Origin: an uncultured Eubacteriales bacterium
GTDB taxonomy: Bacteria > Bacillota > Clostridia > Oscillospirales > Oscillospiraceae
Direction of reading: 5' to 3'
NCBI GenBank assembly: GCA_900319465.1
Contig: ONOL01000008.1
Coordinates: 1 to 60,078, forward strand
Length of the DNA stretch: 60,078 bases
Shown here in pieces: positions 23,539 to 32,457 of the stretch (the stretch's first letter is position 1; each line of letters begins with the position of its first letter). The position numbers and the translations under genes were made by a program. Under the pieces are notes generated by a model that was given only the letters and a program-made list of their open reading frames with translations, was not told the DNA's origin and ran no database searches.

Positions 23539-24612
23539 ATGGACGAAAACAGAAATATTATCATCTCTGCGAAGGATGTGGAGGTCAAATTCCGCGTTCG
23601 CGACAGATATCTGACGGCGATCCGCAATGTTTCCCTCGATCTGTACGAGGGCGAGACCTTTGCCATCGTCGGCGAGTCCGGCTCGGGCAAGTCTGTATTT
23701 ACCAAGACCTTTACCGGCATGCTCGAATCCAACGGCACGATCTCCAACGGCTCCGTCATGTTCCACGGCAAGGATCTGACCAAGCTTAAAACCGACAAGG
23801 ACTGGGAGGGCATCCGCGGCGCGAAGATCTCCACGATCTTCCAGGACCCGATGACCTCGCTCAACCCGATCCGCACGATCGGCTCCCAGATCACCGAGGT
23901 CATTGAAAAGCATCAGGGCGTCTCCGCGTCCGAGGCCAAGAAGCAGGCGATCGAGATGATGGAGCGCGTCGGCATCAAGAACGCGGCCGACCGCTTTGAC
24001 GAGTATCCCTTCCAGTATTCCGGCGGCATGCGCCAGCGCATCGTCATCGCGATCGCGCTCTCCTGCCACCCGGAGATCCTGATCTGCGACGAGCCGACCA
24101 CTGCGCTGGACGTGACGATCCAGGCGCAGATCATCTCGCTGATCCGCGATCTGCAGAAGGAACTCAAGTTCACCACGCTCTACATCACGCACGACCTCGG
24201 TGTCGTGGCCAATGTGGCCGACCGCGTCGGCGTCATGTACGGCGGCCAGATCATCGAATACGGTAACGTGGAGGAGGTCTTTTTCGATCCCCGCCATCCC
24301 TATACCTGGGCGCTGCTCAGCTCGCTGCCGCAGCTCGGCGTCAAGGGTGAGGATCTGTTCTTTATTGCAGGCACACCGCCTTCTCTGTTCAATGAGATCA
24401 AGGGCGATGCATTCGCGCCCCGCAACGAGCATGCCCTCAAGATCGACTTTGTGCAGGAGCCGCCCTTCTACCGGGTCAGTGATACGCACTACGCCAAGAC
24501 TTGGCTGCTGGACCCGCGCGCGCCGAAGCTCGAGAAGCCGGAGGTTATTCAAAACCTGCATGAGAAGATCCAGAAGATGACAGACAAGGGAGGAGCCTTC
24601 CATGTCGAATGA
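23539..24612 (+). CDS. Peptide ABC transporter ATP-binding protein, DppD/OppD type
   Basis: A 357-residue ATPase with Walker A GESGSGKS near residue 48, Q-loop [15 protein letters not shown], signature SGGMRQR near 163 and Walker [13 protein letters not shown] near 180, followed by H-loop [10 protein letters not shown]. The C-terminal 100 residues are the oligopeptide/dipeptide extension ([16 protein letters not shown]-type), which in relatives carries an Fe-S cluster, but here few Cys are seen in that part. GGGGGCGG precedes the ATG, 12 bases after the dppC-like stop. Confidence 0.94.
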   Translation: MDENRNIIISAKDVEVKFRVRDRYLTAIRNVSLDLYEGETFAIVGESGSGKSVFTKTFTGMLESNGTISNGSVMFHGKDLTKLKTDKDWEGIRGAKISTIFQDPMTSLNPIRTIGSQITEVIEKHQGVSASEAKKQAIEMMERVGIKNAADRFDEYPFQYSGGMRQRIVIAIALSCHPEILICDEPTTALDVTIQAQIISLIRDLQKELKFTTLYITHDLGVVANVADRVGVMYGGQIIEYGNVEEVFFDPRHPYTWALLSSLPQLGVKGEDLFFIAGTPPSLFNEIKGDAFAPRNEHALKIDFVQEPPFYRVSDTHYAKTWLLDPRAPKLEKPEVIQNLHEKIQKMTDKGGAFHVE

Positions 24613-25549
24613 AAACAGAGAAGTGATCCTGTCCATCAAGCATGTGGACATCACCTTCGAAACAGGCAATAAAAAGAAATTAGTCGCCGTAAAAGACGCT
24701 AATTTCGACATCTATAAGGGTGAGACCTTCGCGCTGGTGGGCGAATCCGGCTCCGGCAAGACCACGCTGGGCCGCGCGATCCTTCGCATCAACCCCTGCA
24801 GCGCCGGCGAGATCCTCTTCGAGGGAAAGCGCATCTCCGGCAAGATCTCCCGCGAGGAGGACCGCAACGTGGTCCGGAATATCCAGATGATCTTCCAGGA
24901 CCCTGCCGCCTCCCTCAACGAGCGTGCCACCATTGAATACTGTGTCTCCGAGGGCCTGTACAACTTCCATCTGTATGAAAACGAAGAGGACAGAGTCGCC
25001 AAGGTCGACAAGGCCCTGAAGGACGTGGGCCTGCTCCCCGAACACAAGTCCCGCTACCCGCATGAGTTCTCTGGCGGTCAGCGTCAGCGCGTCGGCATCG
25101 CCCGCGCCATGATCATGGACCCGAAGTTCATCGTGGCGGACGAGCCGATCTCCGCACTGGATGTGTCGATCCGCGCGCAGGTGCTGAACCTGATGAACAA
25201 GCTCAAGGCGGAGAAGGATCTGACCTACCTGTTCATCGCGCATGACCTGTCCGTGGTGCGCTTCATTGCGGACCGTATCGCGGTCATCCATCTGGGTGAG
25301 ATCGTGGAGATTGCGGATTCGGAGACGCTGTTCCGCTATCCTCTGCACCCCTACACGATCTCGCTGCTCTCCTCGGTCCCCATGCCGGACCCGATCGTGG
25401 AGCGCACACGGCGGCATATCGACTACGATCCGTCTGTGCTGGATCAATCGGGCGAGAAGCGCGAGCTGCGGGAGATCCGCCCCGGCCACTTCATCCTGGC
25501 CACAAGCAGGGAATACGCGGACTACGAGTACAAGCTCCAGAGTATGTGA
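24602..25549 (+). CDS. Peptide ABC transporter ATP-binding protein, DppF/OppF type
   Basis: A 315-residue ATPase, last gene of the transporter operon, overlapping the previous gene by 11 bases. Walker [10 protein letters not shown] near residue 45, Q-loop [16 protein letters not shown], signature SGGQRQR near 160, Walker [13 protein letters not shown] near 178 and H-loop LFIAHDLSV are intact. It pairs with the preceding ATPase to drive uptake. The C-terminal oligopeptide extension includes [16 protein letters not shown]. Confidence 0.94.
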   Translation: MSNENREVILSIKHVDITFETGNKKKLVAVKDANFDIYKGETFALVGESGSGKTTLGRAILRINPCSAGEILFEGKRISGKISREEDRNVVRNIQMIFQDPAASLNERATIEYCVSEGLYNFHLYENEEDRVAKVDKALKDVGLLPEHKSRYPHEFSGGQRQRVGIARAMIMDPKFIVADEPISALDVSIRAQVLNLMNKLKAEKDLTYLFIAHDLSVVRFIADRIAVIHLGEIVEIADSETLFRYPLHPYTISLLSSVPMPDPIVERTRRHIDYDPSVLDQSGEKRELREIRPGHFILATSREYADYEYKLQSM

Positions 25550-25573
25550 TCCTCTGAAGTGTCAGAGGATCGT
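25550..25573. terminator. Convergent stem-loop at transporter operon end
   Basis: GATCCTCTGA (25550-25559) and TCAGAGGATC (25564-25573) form a perfect 10-bp stem with an AGTG loop directly after the dppF-like stop; it also contains the stop codon of the convergent gene. No U-tract follows on either strand, so strength is uncertain. Confidence 0.6.
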
Positions 25574-25951
25574 GTAAGCAAGAAATATCGCCGCGAGAAG
25601 ATATACGATCCCGAGGAAGAGAGGATAGTTGAAGGCATCCTCTCTTTCGCATTTTTTGTCCTCCATGTACGCATGGAAGCTTTTGGGCGCTTCCCGTCGG
25701 CTTATACTGCGTCTGAGCAGAAAGCCGGAGATATCAAAGTCCCCGTGCAGGTAGAGACTGTAAAAGATACCTGCGATCAGAAGAAGAAATGCGATGATCG
25801 TCATGGCGTCCGTAAAGATCAGCAGCCGGTTGAAGGAAGAGATCATTGCCTTTGCAGCCGGATAAGTCAGAGTGATGATGATCTGAACGATCAGTACTCG
25901 CGGATTGATCCTTTGAAAGCGGTTTTTTATTTTGTTCCATTTGTTCTTCAT
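25562..25951 (-). CDS. Small membrane protein (possibly DUF3899)
   Basis: A 129-residue protein with a basic N-terminus (MKNKWNKIKNRFQ), a first helix near 19-35 (VLIVQIIITLTYPAAKAMI), a second near 45-66 (FTDAMTIIAFLLLIAGIFYSL), a charged cytoplasmic part, and a C-terminal helix (YPLFLGIVYLLAAIFLAYTIL). The layout and the GIFYSLYLHGDFD segment resemble DUF3899 proteins, but the match is weak. Lower GC than its neighbours is visible. A promoter on the minus strand (26014-26043) supports expression. Function unknown. Confidence 0.65.
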   Translation of the reverse strand: MKNKWNKIKNRFQRINPRVLIVQIIITLTYPAAKAMISSFNRLLIFTDAMTIIAFLLLIAGIFYSLYLHGDFDISGFLLRRSISRREAPKSFHAYMEDKKCEREDAFNYPLFLGIVYLLAAIFLAYTIL

Positions 25952-26013
25952 GGCAGTTTGTTTAAGGACGACGATTCGTCCGGCCTTTCCCGTTTGTATG
26001 TTTGAATGCTTCT

Positions 26014-26043
26014 ATCTTAGCAGACGGCATTCCGGTTCGTCAA
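26014..26043 (-). promoter_or_regulatory. Promoter of the small membrane protein gene
   Basis: On the minus strand TTGACG (complement of 26038-26043) and TAAGAT (complement of 26014-26019) are 18 bases apart. Confidence 0.6.
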
Positions 26044-26068
26044 CACAGTTCGGAAGGAGAGCGATCGA

Positions 26069-26524
26069 ATGCAGCAATATAAACGACTCAATGAGAAGCT
26101 GGAGAGCCTGATCGCGGGCGTTCCGCACGAGATCGCGAACCTCGCCAACGCCTCCGCCCTCCTCTGGGAGAGCCTGGAGGGGATCAACTGGGCGGGCTTC
26201 TACCTGCTCGAGGGCGATACGCTGGTGCTGGGACCCTTTCAGGGCAAGCCCGCCTGCATCGAGATCCCGGTGGGCCGGGGCGTCTGCGGCACGGCGGTCC
26301 GGGAGGATTGCACACAGCTTGTTTATGACGTGCACGCCTTTCCGGGGCATATCGCCTGCGACAGCGCCTCCCGTTCCGAGATCGTGGTGCCCCTGCGCCG
26401 GGGCGGCAGGCCGGCCGCCGTGCTGGACGTCGACAGCCCGCGGATCGGGCGGTTTACCGGGGACGACCGGGCGGGGCTGGAGGCCTTTGCCGCGATCCTG
26501 GAAAAGCACTTGTACGGGGATTGA
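26069..26524 (+). CDS. msrC: Free methionine-(R)-sulfoxide reductase (GAF domain)
   Basis: A 151-residue GAF-domain enzyme that reduces free Met-R-sulfoxide. Family segments are INWAGFYLLEGDTLVLGPFQGKPACIEIPVGRGVCGTAV and HIACDSASRSEIVVPL; the three cysteines (about residues 71, 81 and 105) occupy the positions of the catalytic and resolving Cys of E. coli fRMsr. AAGGAGAG precedes the ATG. A rhodanese gene begins 4 bases after its stop, so the pair forms a small sulfur/oxidative-stress operon. Confidence 0.92.
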   Translation: MQQYKRLNEKLESLIAGVPHEIANLANASALLWESLEGINWAGFYLLEGDTLVLGPFQGKPACIEIPVGRGVCGTAVREDCTQLVYDVHAFPGHIACDSASRSEIVVPLRRGGRPAAVLDVDSPRIGRFTGDDRAGLEAFAAILEKHLYGD

Positions 26525-26528
26525 TACG

Positions 26529-26837
26529 ATGGTGAAAAAAATATCCTTCGCCGAAGCGAAGGCACTGATGGACCGCGAGCCCTCCTGCGTGATGCTCGAC
26601 GTGCGGGAGGAGGAAGAGTACATTACCGGCCACGCGGCGGACGCGGTGCTGCTGCCGGTGGACGAGCTGACGGACGAGACGGCGCTGGACGCGATCCCCT
26701 CGCTCGACACGCCGGTGCTCTGCTACTGCCGCTCCGGCATCCGCAGCTGCGCGGCGGCGCACAGGCTGGAGAGCCTCGGCTACACGCGCGTGTACGATCT
26801 CGGCAGCCTCGTCGGTTGGCCGTACGGCCTGGAGTAA
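26529..26837 (+). CDS. Single-domain rhodanese-like protein
   Basis: A 102-residue rhodanese domain. It keeps the DVREEEEYITGHAADAVLLPV strand-turn and the active-site loop CYCRSGIRS, in which the second Cys is the persulfide-forming nucleophile. Single-domain rhodaneses carry sulfur as a persulfide or act in thiol relay. The ATG at 26529 follows the fRMsr stop by 4 bases, so translation is probably coupled; no separate ribosome site is strong. Confidence 0.9.
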   Translation: MVKKISFAEAKALMDREPSCVMLDVREEEEYITGHAADAVLLPVDELTDETALDAIPSLDTPVLCYCRSGIRSCAAAHRLESLGYTRVYDLGSLVGWPYGLE

Positions 26838-26842
26838 AGGGA

Positions 26843-26869
26843 AAGAGCCGGGGCGGCGCCCCGGCTCTT
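26843..26869 (+). terminator. Hairpin after the rhodanese gene
   Basis: AAGAGCCGGGGC and GCCCCGGCTCTT form a 12-bp stem between the rhodanese stop and the convergent thrH stop. The following bases (CGGTGTT) are a poor U-tract, so it may work mainly as a bidirectional barrier. Confidence 0.65.
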
Positions 26870-26875
26870 CGGTGT

Positions 26876-27475
26876 TCACAGATTCTCTTTGATGATCCGC
26901 AGCAGATCGTCGAACTCCTCCACGGCGGGCAGGTCGGGATTGTCGGCCTTGATGGCCTCGGTGGAGCGGAAGAGGATGCCCGCCTTGCTCGCGCGGATCA
27001 TGGCCAGGTCGTTGAAGCTGTCGCCCGCGGCGATGGTGTCGAAGCCGACGGACTGGAAAGCCTTCACGGTGGAGAGCTTCGTGTTCCTGCAGCGGAGCTT
27101 GTAGTCGACGATTTCCCCGTCGGGGGCGACGACCAGCTCGTTGCACAGCAGGGTCGGCCAGCCGAGCTTTTTCATCAGCGGCTGGGCGAACTGGCTGAAG
27201 GTGTCGCTGAGGATGACGGCCTGCGTGATCGAGCGAAGCTCGTCCATAAATTCCTTCGCGCCGGGCAGGGGATCGATCGCCGCGATGGTATCCTGGATCT
27301 CCTTCAGGCCGAGCCCGTGTTCCCTGAGGATGCCGAGGCGCCAGCGCATGAGCTTGTCGTAATCCGGCTCGTCCCGTGTGGTGCGGCGCAGCTCCGGGAT
27401 GCCGCTCGCTTCCGAGAAGGCGATCCAGATCTCGGGAACCAGCACGCCCTCCATATCCAAACAGACAATATTCAT
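26876..27475 (-). CDS. thrH: Phosphoserine phosphatase/homoserine phosphotransferase ThrH
   Basis: A 199-residue HAD-superfamily enzyme matching Pseudomonas aeruginosa ThrH along its whole length: CLDMEGVLVPEIWIAF with the nucleophilic Asp, RTTRDEPDYDKLM.RL, ILSDTFSQFAQPLMKKLGWPTLLC, and AAGDSFNDLAM near 165. ThrH dephosphorylates phosphoserine and can pass the phosphate to homoserine, giving O-phosphohomoserine, the substrate of threonine synthase. It lies 1.7 kb from thrC/hom/lysC/asd, where no thrB homoserine kinase is found, so it may fill that step. ATG at 27475 is preferred over TTG at 27481 because GCGAGGG fits it. Confidence 0.92.
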   Translation of the reverse strand: MNIVCLDMEGVLVPEIWIAFSEASGIPELRRTTRDEPDYDKLMRWRLGILREHGLGLKEIQDTIAAIDPLPGAKEFMDELRSITQAVILSDTFSQFAQPLMKKLGWPTLLCNELVVAPDGEIVDYKLRCRNTKLSTVKAFQSVGFDTIAAGDSFNDLAMIRASKAGILFRSTEAIKADNPDLPAVEEFDDLLRIIKENL

Positions 27476-27555
27476 AGTCAACCCTCGCTTTGCAGAATCA
27501 TGGACAAACGCTTGTTCACAGTTAACAACATACCGGGGATTTTGTCAAGCACCCC

Positions 27556-27583
27556 TTGCAATTTCATGAAATCTTGCTATAGT
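27556..27583 (+). promoter_or_regulatory. Promoter of the GtrII-like gene
   Basis: TTGCAA (27556-27561) and TATAGT (27578-27583) are 16 bases apart, 31 bases before the ATG at 27615. On the opposite strand TTGACA (complement near 27541-27546) may serve thrH, but no good -10 follows it. Confidence 0.7.
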
Positions 27584-27614
27584 TTGTAGGGAAAACCTGA
27601 CAGGAGAGAACAAA

Positions 27615-29126
27615 ATGGAACGAGAAGAATACGGCCTGGCGGAGCGCCTCCTGCACCGCTGCGCCGCGCTGCTGAGAGAATACAGGGTCCCGCTGCTGGC
27701 GGGGCTTGCCGCGGGGCTTCTGGCTCACGGCTTCGTCTATACCAACAAGCTGGTCTGCGCCGATGAGCTCACGGCGCTGTTCAGCAAGGGAGGGGACTTC
27801 ATCTTCGGCCGCTGGCTGATCGGCTTTACGGGCCTGCTTTTCCCCGACGCCAGTATGCCGTGGATCTACGGCCTCCTGAGCCTGTTCGGCTATACCGTCG
27901 CCGCCTGTCTGACGATCCGGCTCTTCTCCGTCCGGAACCCCTTCCTCCAGGGGCTGCTGGCCGCGCTGTTCGTCAGCTTCCCCTCGGTCACGAGCCTCTA
28001 CTGTTATTTCTTTACCTGCATCCCCTATGTGCTCGCCCTGCTGCTGGCGGTCGGCTCCGTGTGCGTCGGGCGGCGGAAGGGCTGGCTGCCGGCGGCGGTC
28101 AGCGTTGTGCTGCTGGTGATGAGCCTCGGGATCTACCAGGCCTACGTCGCGGTCGCCTCCACCTACTATCTGCTGCTGATGATCCGCTCCCTGCTTCGCG
28201 GGGAGGAGGAAAAGGGCGTGTTCCTCTTCGGCCTGCGCGCGATCGGGCTCCTCGCGGCGGCGGTGCTGCTCTATTACGGCATCGACCGGCTTGTGCTCTT
28301 CGCCACGGGGCTGAGCACCGTGGAATACACGGTGAGCGACTACGGCCTGCTCTACAAGGCGGCGCTGGCCTACAACGGCCTGTTCAAGGCGATCGTGAAG
28401 GGCTATTTCGGCTTCGCGCCGCGGCCGCTGTCCCGGCTGGTGCATATCCTCGGCGCGGCGGCGGTGCTGCTGTATTTCATCTGCTGGTTCGTCAAAAACC
28501 GGGACCTGCGCCGCGGCCTGCTGCTGGCTCTGTGCCTGCTCCTGCTGCCGCTGAGCATGAACGGGATCTTCCTTGCGGCGAGCGTAGAGGTGATCCACAG
28601 CATCTCCCTGTTCAGCTTTGTGTGCGTCTACGTGCTGGCGGTCCTCGTCGCGGAGCGCCTGGAGGGAAAGGCGGGCCGGATCGCCCGGGACGCTGCGGTC
28701 ACCGGGATGCTGCTGCTCGTGATCGTAAACGTCTACTTTGCCAACGAGGTCTATCTCAAGCTCTATCTGGAATATGAAAACGCGTTCGCGACCTGGTCCG
28801 AGACGGTCGCGCAGATCCGGCAGACCGAGGGCTTTGACGAAAACTGCAGGATCGCGATCGTCGGCAAGAGCGACACGCTCCTGTACCGGCCGGACGAGCT
28901 GGATACCGGCGGGCTCCTCGGCCCGACCGGGGATCTCGTGAACATCTATTCCCGGGAATACCTGATCCGCTACTATCTGGGCTTTGACGCGGAGTTCCTG
29001 AGCTGGGAGGAGGCCTGGGAGCTGAGCTTCGATCCCCGCGTACAGGCGATGCCCTGCTGCCCCTACTACGGTTCGGTGCAGAGGGTGGACGACGTGATCG
29101 TGGTCAAGCTCGGCGGATACGAATAG
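27615..29126 (+). CDS. GtrII-type membrane glucosyltransferase domain protein
   Basis: A 503-residue polytopic membrane protein with about 10 to 12 helices and a C-terminal soluble part of about 120 residues (from EVYLKLYLEYENAFATW). The N-terminal pattern VPLLAGLAAGLLAHGFVYTNKLVCADELTALF followed by FGRWLIGF and the run of helices fit the glucosyltransferase II family (PF14264) of integral-membrane transferases that decorate surface glycans using lipid-linked sugars; the acidic DEL just after TM1 is where such enzymes keep their catalytic Asp/Glu. CAGGAG precedes the ATG. Single gene flanked by its own promoter and terminator; no partner gtrA or gtrB is seen here. Confidence 0.8.
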   Translation: MEREEYGLAERLLHRCAALLREYRVPLLAGLAAGLLAHGFVYTNKLVCADELTALFSKGGDFIFGRWLIGFTGLLFPDASMPWIYGLLSLFGYTVAACLTIRLFSVRNPFLQGLLAALFVSFPSVTSLYCYFFTCIPYVLALLLAVGSVCVGRRKGWLPAAVSVVLLVMSLGIYQAYVAVASTYYLLLMIRSLLRGEEEKGVFLFGLRAIGLLAAAVLLYYGIDRLVLFATGLSTVEYTVSDYGLLYKAALAYNGLFKAIVKGYFGFAPRPLSRLVHILGAAAVLLYFICWFVKNRDLRRGLLLALCLLLLPLSMNGIFLAASVEVIHSISLFSFVCVYVLAVLVAERLEGKAGRIARDAAVTGMLLLVIVNVYFANEVYLKLYLEYENAFATWSETVAQIRQTEGFDENCRIAIVGKSDTLLYRPDELDTGGLLGPTGDLVNIYSREYLIRYYLGFDAEFLSWEEAWELSFDPRVQAMPCCPYYGSVQRVDDVIVVKLGGYE

Positions 29127-29136
29127 ACCGCAGAGG

Positions 29137-29176
29137 AAAAAAGACGGGGCTGTGCGTGCACAGCCCCGCCTTTTCC
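29137..29176. terminator. Bidirectional terminator
   Basis: CGGGGCTGTG and CACAGCCCCG form a 10-bp stem flanked by AAAAAAG on the left and CCTTTT on the right, between the GtrII-like gene and the convergent thrC stop, so it can end both transcripts. Confidence 0.88.
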
Positions 29177-29188
29177 GTCAGGCTCCGA

Positions 29189-30652
29189 TCATCCGAGCTG
29201 ACGGGCGACGTAGTCCACCAGCTCGTCGGCGCCGATGACGTCCGTATGCAGGACGGGGCGCTCCCGGAGGCCCTGCAGACCGCGGGGGACAGGCACCTTC
29301 GCGATCGCGGCGAGGCGTTCCATCTGTTCAAACTCGTCGCCGCTCAGATCGCCGCCGATGGCCTTCAGCACCGCCGCGGGGAACTTGTAGGGCGAGGCGG
29401 TCGAGAGCACGACGGTCTTTCTTCCCTCCGGCCGCGCGGCCTTGTATTCCTGCGCGACCTGCATGGCCACGGCGGTGTGCGTGTCGCAGAGATAGCCCTG
29501 CTCCCGCCAGACGCGCCCGATGGTCCTAAGGCAGTCCTCCTCGCCGCAGCAGCCTGCCGCGAAGTCCTCGCGGATACGCGCCATGGCCTCCTCCGGGAAG
29601 CGGTAGACGCCCTCGCTGCCGAGCTTCTTCATGCAGTCGGCCACGAGCGCCGTGTCGCCGCCGGAGGCGAGGAACAGCAGCCGCTCCAGATTCGAGGACA
29701 CGAGGATGTCCATCGAGGGAGAGGCGGTTTTCAGAAAGTCGCGGCGCTTGTCGTAGACGCCGGTCTCAAGGAAATCGGTCAGCACGCGGTTGGCGTTGCT
29801 CGCGCAAACGAGCGTCCCGACGGGCAGACCCATGAGCTTGGCGAAGTATCCGGCCAGAATGTCGCCGAAGTTGCCGGTGGGCACCACGTAATCGACCGCC
29901 TCGCCCATCCGGATCGCGCCGCGGCGCAGGAGCGCGGCGTAGGCGATAAAATAGTACACGACCTGCGGGGCGAGCCTGCCGATGTTGATGGAGTTTGCCG
30001 AGGAGAGGCGGCAGCCGGCGGGCAGCGCATCCCCCTTCAGGGCGGCGAAGGCGCGCTTGACGCCGGTCTGGCAGTCGTCAAAATTGCCGCGCACGGCGCA
30101 GACCTTCACGTTCGCGCCGACCTGCGTCACCATCTGCGCCTTCTGCACCGGCGAGACGCCCGCGTCCGGGTAAAAGACGAGGATGCCGGTGCCCTCCACG
30201 TCGTGGAAGCCCTCAAGCGCGGCCTTGCCGGTGTCGCCCGAGGTCGCGGTGAGGATCACGATTTTATCCTTCACGCCCTCCTGCACCCTCGCGGCGGTAA
30301 CGAGCTGCGGCAGCATCGAGAGCGCCACGTCCTTGAACGCGGCGGTGGGGCCGTGAAACAGCTCCAGCACATAGTCGTCCCCGACCTGCATGAGGGGCGT
30401 CAGCTCATCGCTGTCAAATTTTCCGTCGTAGGCGCGGCGCACGAGCCCGCCCATGTCCGCGAAGCCGGGCAGCAGGTGGGAGAGGATCGCCTCCGCCATC
30501 CCCAGCGGGGAGAGGGCGAGGCAGCCTTTCCAGTCGAAGGGACGGTCGGAGAGGGAGGGGTCGATGTACAGCCCTCCGTCGGGTGCGATGCCCTCAAGGA
30601 TGGCGGCGGTGTCGGTCACGCGGCGGTCGCTGCGGGTGCTCTGATAAAACAT
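29189..30652 (-). CDS. thrC: Threonine synthase
   Basis: A 487-residue PLP enzyme converting O-phosphohomoserine to threonine. It has the family start MFYQSTRS, GLYIDPSL near 25-35, the PLP lysine in FHGPTAAFKDVALSMLPQL near 110 and the phosphate-binding loop TATSGDTGKAAL near 140; SANSINIGRLAPQVVYYF near 225 is also diagnostic. Length fits the long clostridial type. AAGGAGAA precedes the ATG. Downstream of the ACT-domain gene in the same direction with 27 bases between them, hence one operon, divergent from hom-lysC-asd. Confidence 0.95.
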   Translation of the reverse strand: MFYQSTRSDRRVTDTAAILEGIAPDGGLYIDPSLSDRPFDWKGCLALSPLGMAEAILSHLLPGFADMGGLVRRAYDGKFDSDELTPLMQVGDDYVLELFHGPTAAFKDVALSMLPQLVTAARVQEGVKDKIVILTATSGDTGKAALEGFHDVEGTGILVFYPDAGVSPVQKAQMVTQVGANVKVCAVRGNFDDCQTGVKRAFAALKGDALPAGCRLSSANSINIGRLAPQVVYYFIAYAALLRRGAIRMGEAVDYVVPTGNFGDILAGYFAKLMGLPVGTLVCASNANRVLTDFLETGVYDKRRDFLKTASPSMDILVSSNLERLLFLASGGDTALVADCMKKLGSEGVYRFPEEAMARIREDFAAGCCGEEDCLRTIGRVWREQGYLCDTHTAVAMQVAQEYKAARPEGRKTVVLSTASPYKFPAAVLKAIGGDLSGDEFEQMERLAAIAKVPVPRGLQGLRERPVLHTDVIGADELVDYVARQLG

Positions 30653-30679
30653 GGCTTGTTCTCCTTTTCTTATGGGGGG

Positions 30680-31117
30680 TTACTCGATGGCGATCAGGCG
30701 GACGTTCTCAACGCCGTTCACGGCCTCGATCCCGTCCGTCAGCTTCTGCAGGGGCACGGTCATGCTGCCCAGATCCAGCGCCAGCGTGACGCTGGCCTTT
30801 TCGTGGATGGGCAGGCTCTGGTCGATGGTCAGGACGCTCGCCCCGGCTGCGGACACGCACTGCAGCAGGGCGCTGAGCACGCCCGGCTCGTGTTCCAGCA
30901 GCATGGACAGCACGGCCCTTCGGCCTCCCTCCACGTCCGAGGGTTCAAAGATGAAGTCTTTGTATTTGTAATAGGTGCTGCGGGAGATGCCCGCCTCCCG
31001 GCAGGCCTGGCTCACGTCCTTCCCCTGCCCGCTCTCGAGCCGGCGGCGCACGGCCAGCACGGTCTCATAGTAATCCGGCAGGATGCTCTTGTGGACGATC
31101 AAATAGTTTTCCAGCAT
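30680..31117 (-). CDS. ACT domain-containing protein (UPF0735/PheB type)
   Basis: A 145-residue protein: an N-terminal helix-turn-helix-like stretch (LAVRRRLESGQGKDVSQACREAGISRSTYYKYKD, about residues 21-54) and a C-terminal ACT domain (RRAVLSMLLEHEPGVLSALLQCVSAAGASVLTIDQSLP, ending VENVRLIAIE). ACT domains bind amino acids, so it is likely an amino-acid-responsive regulator; the HTH-like start makes DNA binding plausible. In many Firmicutes this family is encoded beside hom or thr genes, as here between thrC and hom. GAGGAGAGG precedes the ATG. Confidence 0.9.
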   Translation of the reverse strand: MLENYLIVHKSILPDYYETVLAVRRRLESGQGKDVSQACREAGISRSTYYKYKDFIFEPSDVEGGRRAVLSMLLEHEPGVLSALLQCVSAAGASVLTIDQSLPIHEKASVTLALDLGSMTVPLQKLTDGIEAVNGVENVRLIAIE

Positions 31118-31160
31118 CTCGCAGCTTCCTCTCCTCGGAAGATTTTCACAAAAAAGGGGC

Positions 31161-31189
31161 TTGCAATTTGTGCACCTCTATGATACACT
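31161..31189 (+). promoter_or_regulatory. Promoter of hom-lysC-asd
   Basis: TTGCAA (31161-31166) and TACACT (31184-31189) are 17 bases apart; TATGAT overlaps the -10. It lies 70 bases before hom in the divergent region shared with the ACT-domain gene, which may act here. Confidence 0.7.
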
Positions 31190-31258
31190 GTCTCCATCAA
31201 AAAAACAAGTGTTTTTATTTCGCGGACACATAAAATTTTTCAGAAGGAAAGTGAAAGC

Positions 31259-32404
31259 ATGAAAGTTGCGGTATTGGGATTCGGGACCGTCGGCGTCGGC
31301 GTATATGAGATGCTGGCGAAGGCCGGGGGACTCGAGCAGGGGCCGGTGCTGGTGCGCCCCGGGAAGAACGACAAGCCCTTCAAGGTGACGAGCATCGAGG
31401 AGATCGTGGACGATCCCTCCGTGGGCGCGGTGGCGGAGGTCATGGGCGGCGTGGAGCCTGCCTTTACCTACGCGGCGGCGGCCCTGCGCGCGGGGAAGCA
31501 CTTCGTCACCTCCAACAAGGCACTGGTGGCGGCCAAGGGCCCGGAGCTGGACGCGATCGCCCGCGAAAAGGGCGTGGCCTTCCTGTTCAGCGCGGCCTGC
31601 GGCGGCGGCGTGCCCTTCCTGCACAACCTCGCCATCGCCCGCCGGAGCGACGTCATCCGTTCCCTGGGCGGCATCCTCAACGGCACCACCAACTACATGC
31701 TTGACGCGATGCAGCGCCTGCATCTGGATTATGCCGACGTACTGGCCGACGCCCAGCGCCTCGGCTATGCCGAGGCCGACCCCACGGCGGACGTGTCGGG
31801 TCTTGACGCGCTCAGAAAGATCATGCTGGCCTGCGCGGTGGCCTACGGGACGCTGCCGACGGACGGGCTTCTGAACGAGGGCATCGAGTCGGTCACCGCG
31901 GCCGACGTGGCGCATTTCCAGGGCCGCGGCTACACCTGCCGCCTGATCGCAAGCGGCGGCAGCACCGAGGACGGGGTCTACGCCTACGTGGAGCCCGTCC
32001 TGGTGCGGGACGGCGCGGCGGAGTGCTCCGTGCAGCAGAATTTCAACATGGCCCGCTATGAGGGCGCCTGCGCCGGCCCCATCGTGCTGATGGGCCAGGG
32101 CGCCGGCCGCTGGCCGACCGCCTCCGCGGTGCTGCGCGACCTGAGCGGCATCCTGCGCGGCGAGCGGGATATGTTCCCCGAAGGGGTACGGCGCGGCGAA
32201 GTGGACAACAGCGTCTGCCGCCACAGCTATTACGTGCGCCTCCCCGCGGCGCTGGCGGGCGAGCTGCCCACGGTCTCCGCGGAGCTTGAGGGCGAGATCG
32301 CCCGCGTGATCACGGAGCCCCTGTCCGTCTCCCAGATGCACTTTGCGGCCGAGCGCCTGCGCGAGAGCGGCGCGGAAGTGTTCTTCGCGGCGCTGAGGGA
32401 ATGA
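31259..32404 (+). CDS. hom: Homoserine dehydrogenase
   Basis: A 381-residue enzyme reducing aspartate semialdehyde to homoserine. The NAD(P) motif GFGTVGVGVY is at residues 7-16, HFVTSNKALVA near 82, and the catalytic region GGILNGTTNYMLDAM ... GYAEADPTADVSGLDALRKIM near 140-190. At 381 residues it is shorter than the common 400-450-residue form; the C-terminal about 80 residues give only a weak ACT-like pattern, so feedback sensing may be reduced or left to the separate ACT protein. GAAGGAAAG precedes the ATG. lysC starts 53 bases downstream of the stop. Confidence 0.93.
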   Translation: MKVAVLGFGTVGVGVYEMLAKAGGLEQGPVLVRPGKNDKPFKVTSIEEIVDDPSVGAVAEVMGGVEPAFTYAAAALRAGKHFVTSNKALVAAKGPELDAIAREKGVAFLFSAACGGGVPFLHNLAIARRSDVIRSLGGILNGTTNYMLDAMQRLHLDYADVLADAQRLGYAEADPTADVSGLDALRKIMLACAVAYGTLPTDGLLNEGIESVTAADVAHFQGRGYTCRLIASGGSTEDGVYAYVEPVLVRDGAAECSVQQNFNMARYEGACAGPIVLMGQGAGRWPTASAVLRDLSGILRGERDMFPEGVRRGEVDNSVCRHSYYVRLPAALAGELPTVSAELEGEIARVITEPLSVSQMHFAAERLRESGAEVFFAALRE

Positions 32405-32416
32405 AAGGGGAGGGAT

Positions 32417-32440
32417 CGGCTCCCCTGCGCAGGGGAGCCG
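32417..32440. repeat. Palindrome between hom and lysC
   Basis: Arms CGGCTCCCCTG and CAGGGGAGCCG form a perfect inverted repeat without a U-tract. The arms also occur upstream of asd (33893-33911), so this is a partial copy of the same intergenic repeat family. Confidence 0.7.
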
Positions 32441-32457
32441 ACAAGGAAAGGAATTGT

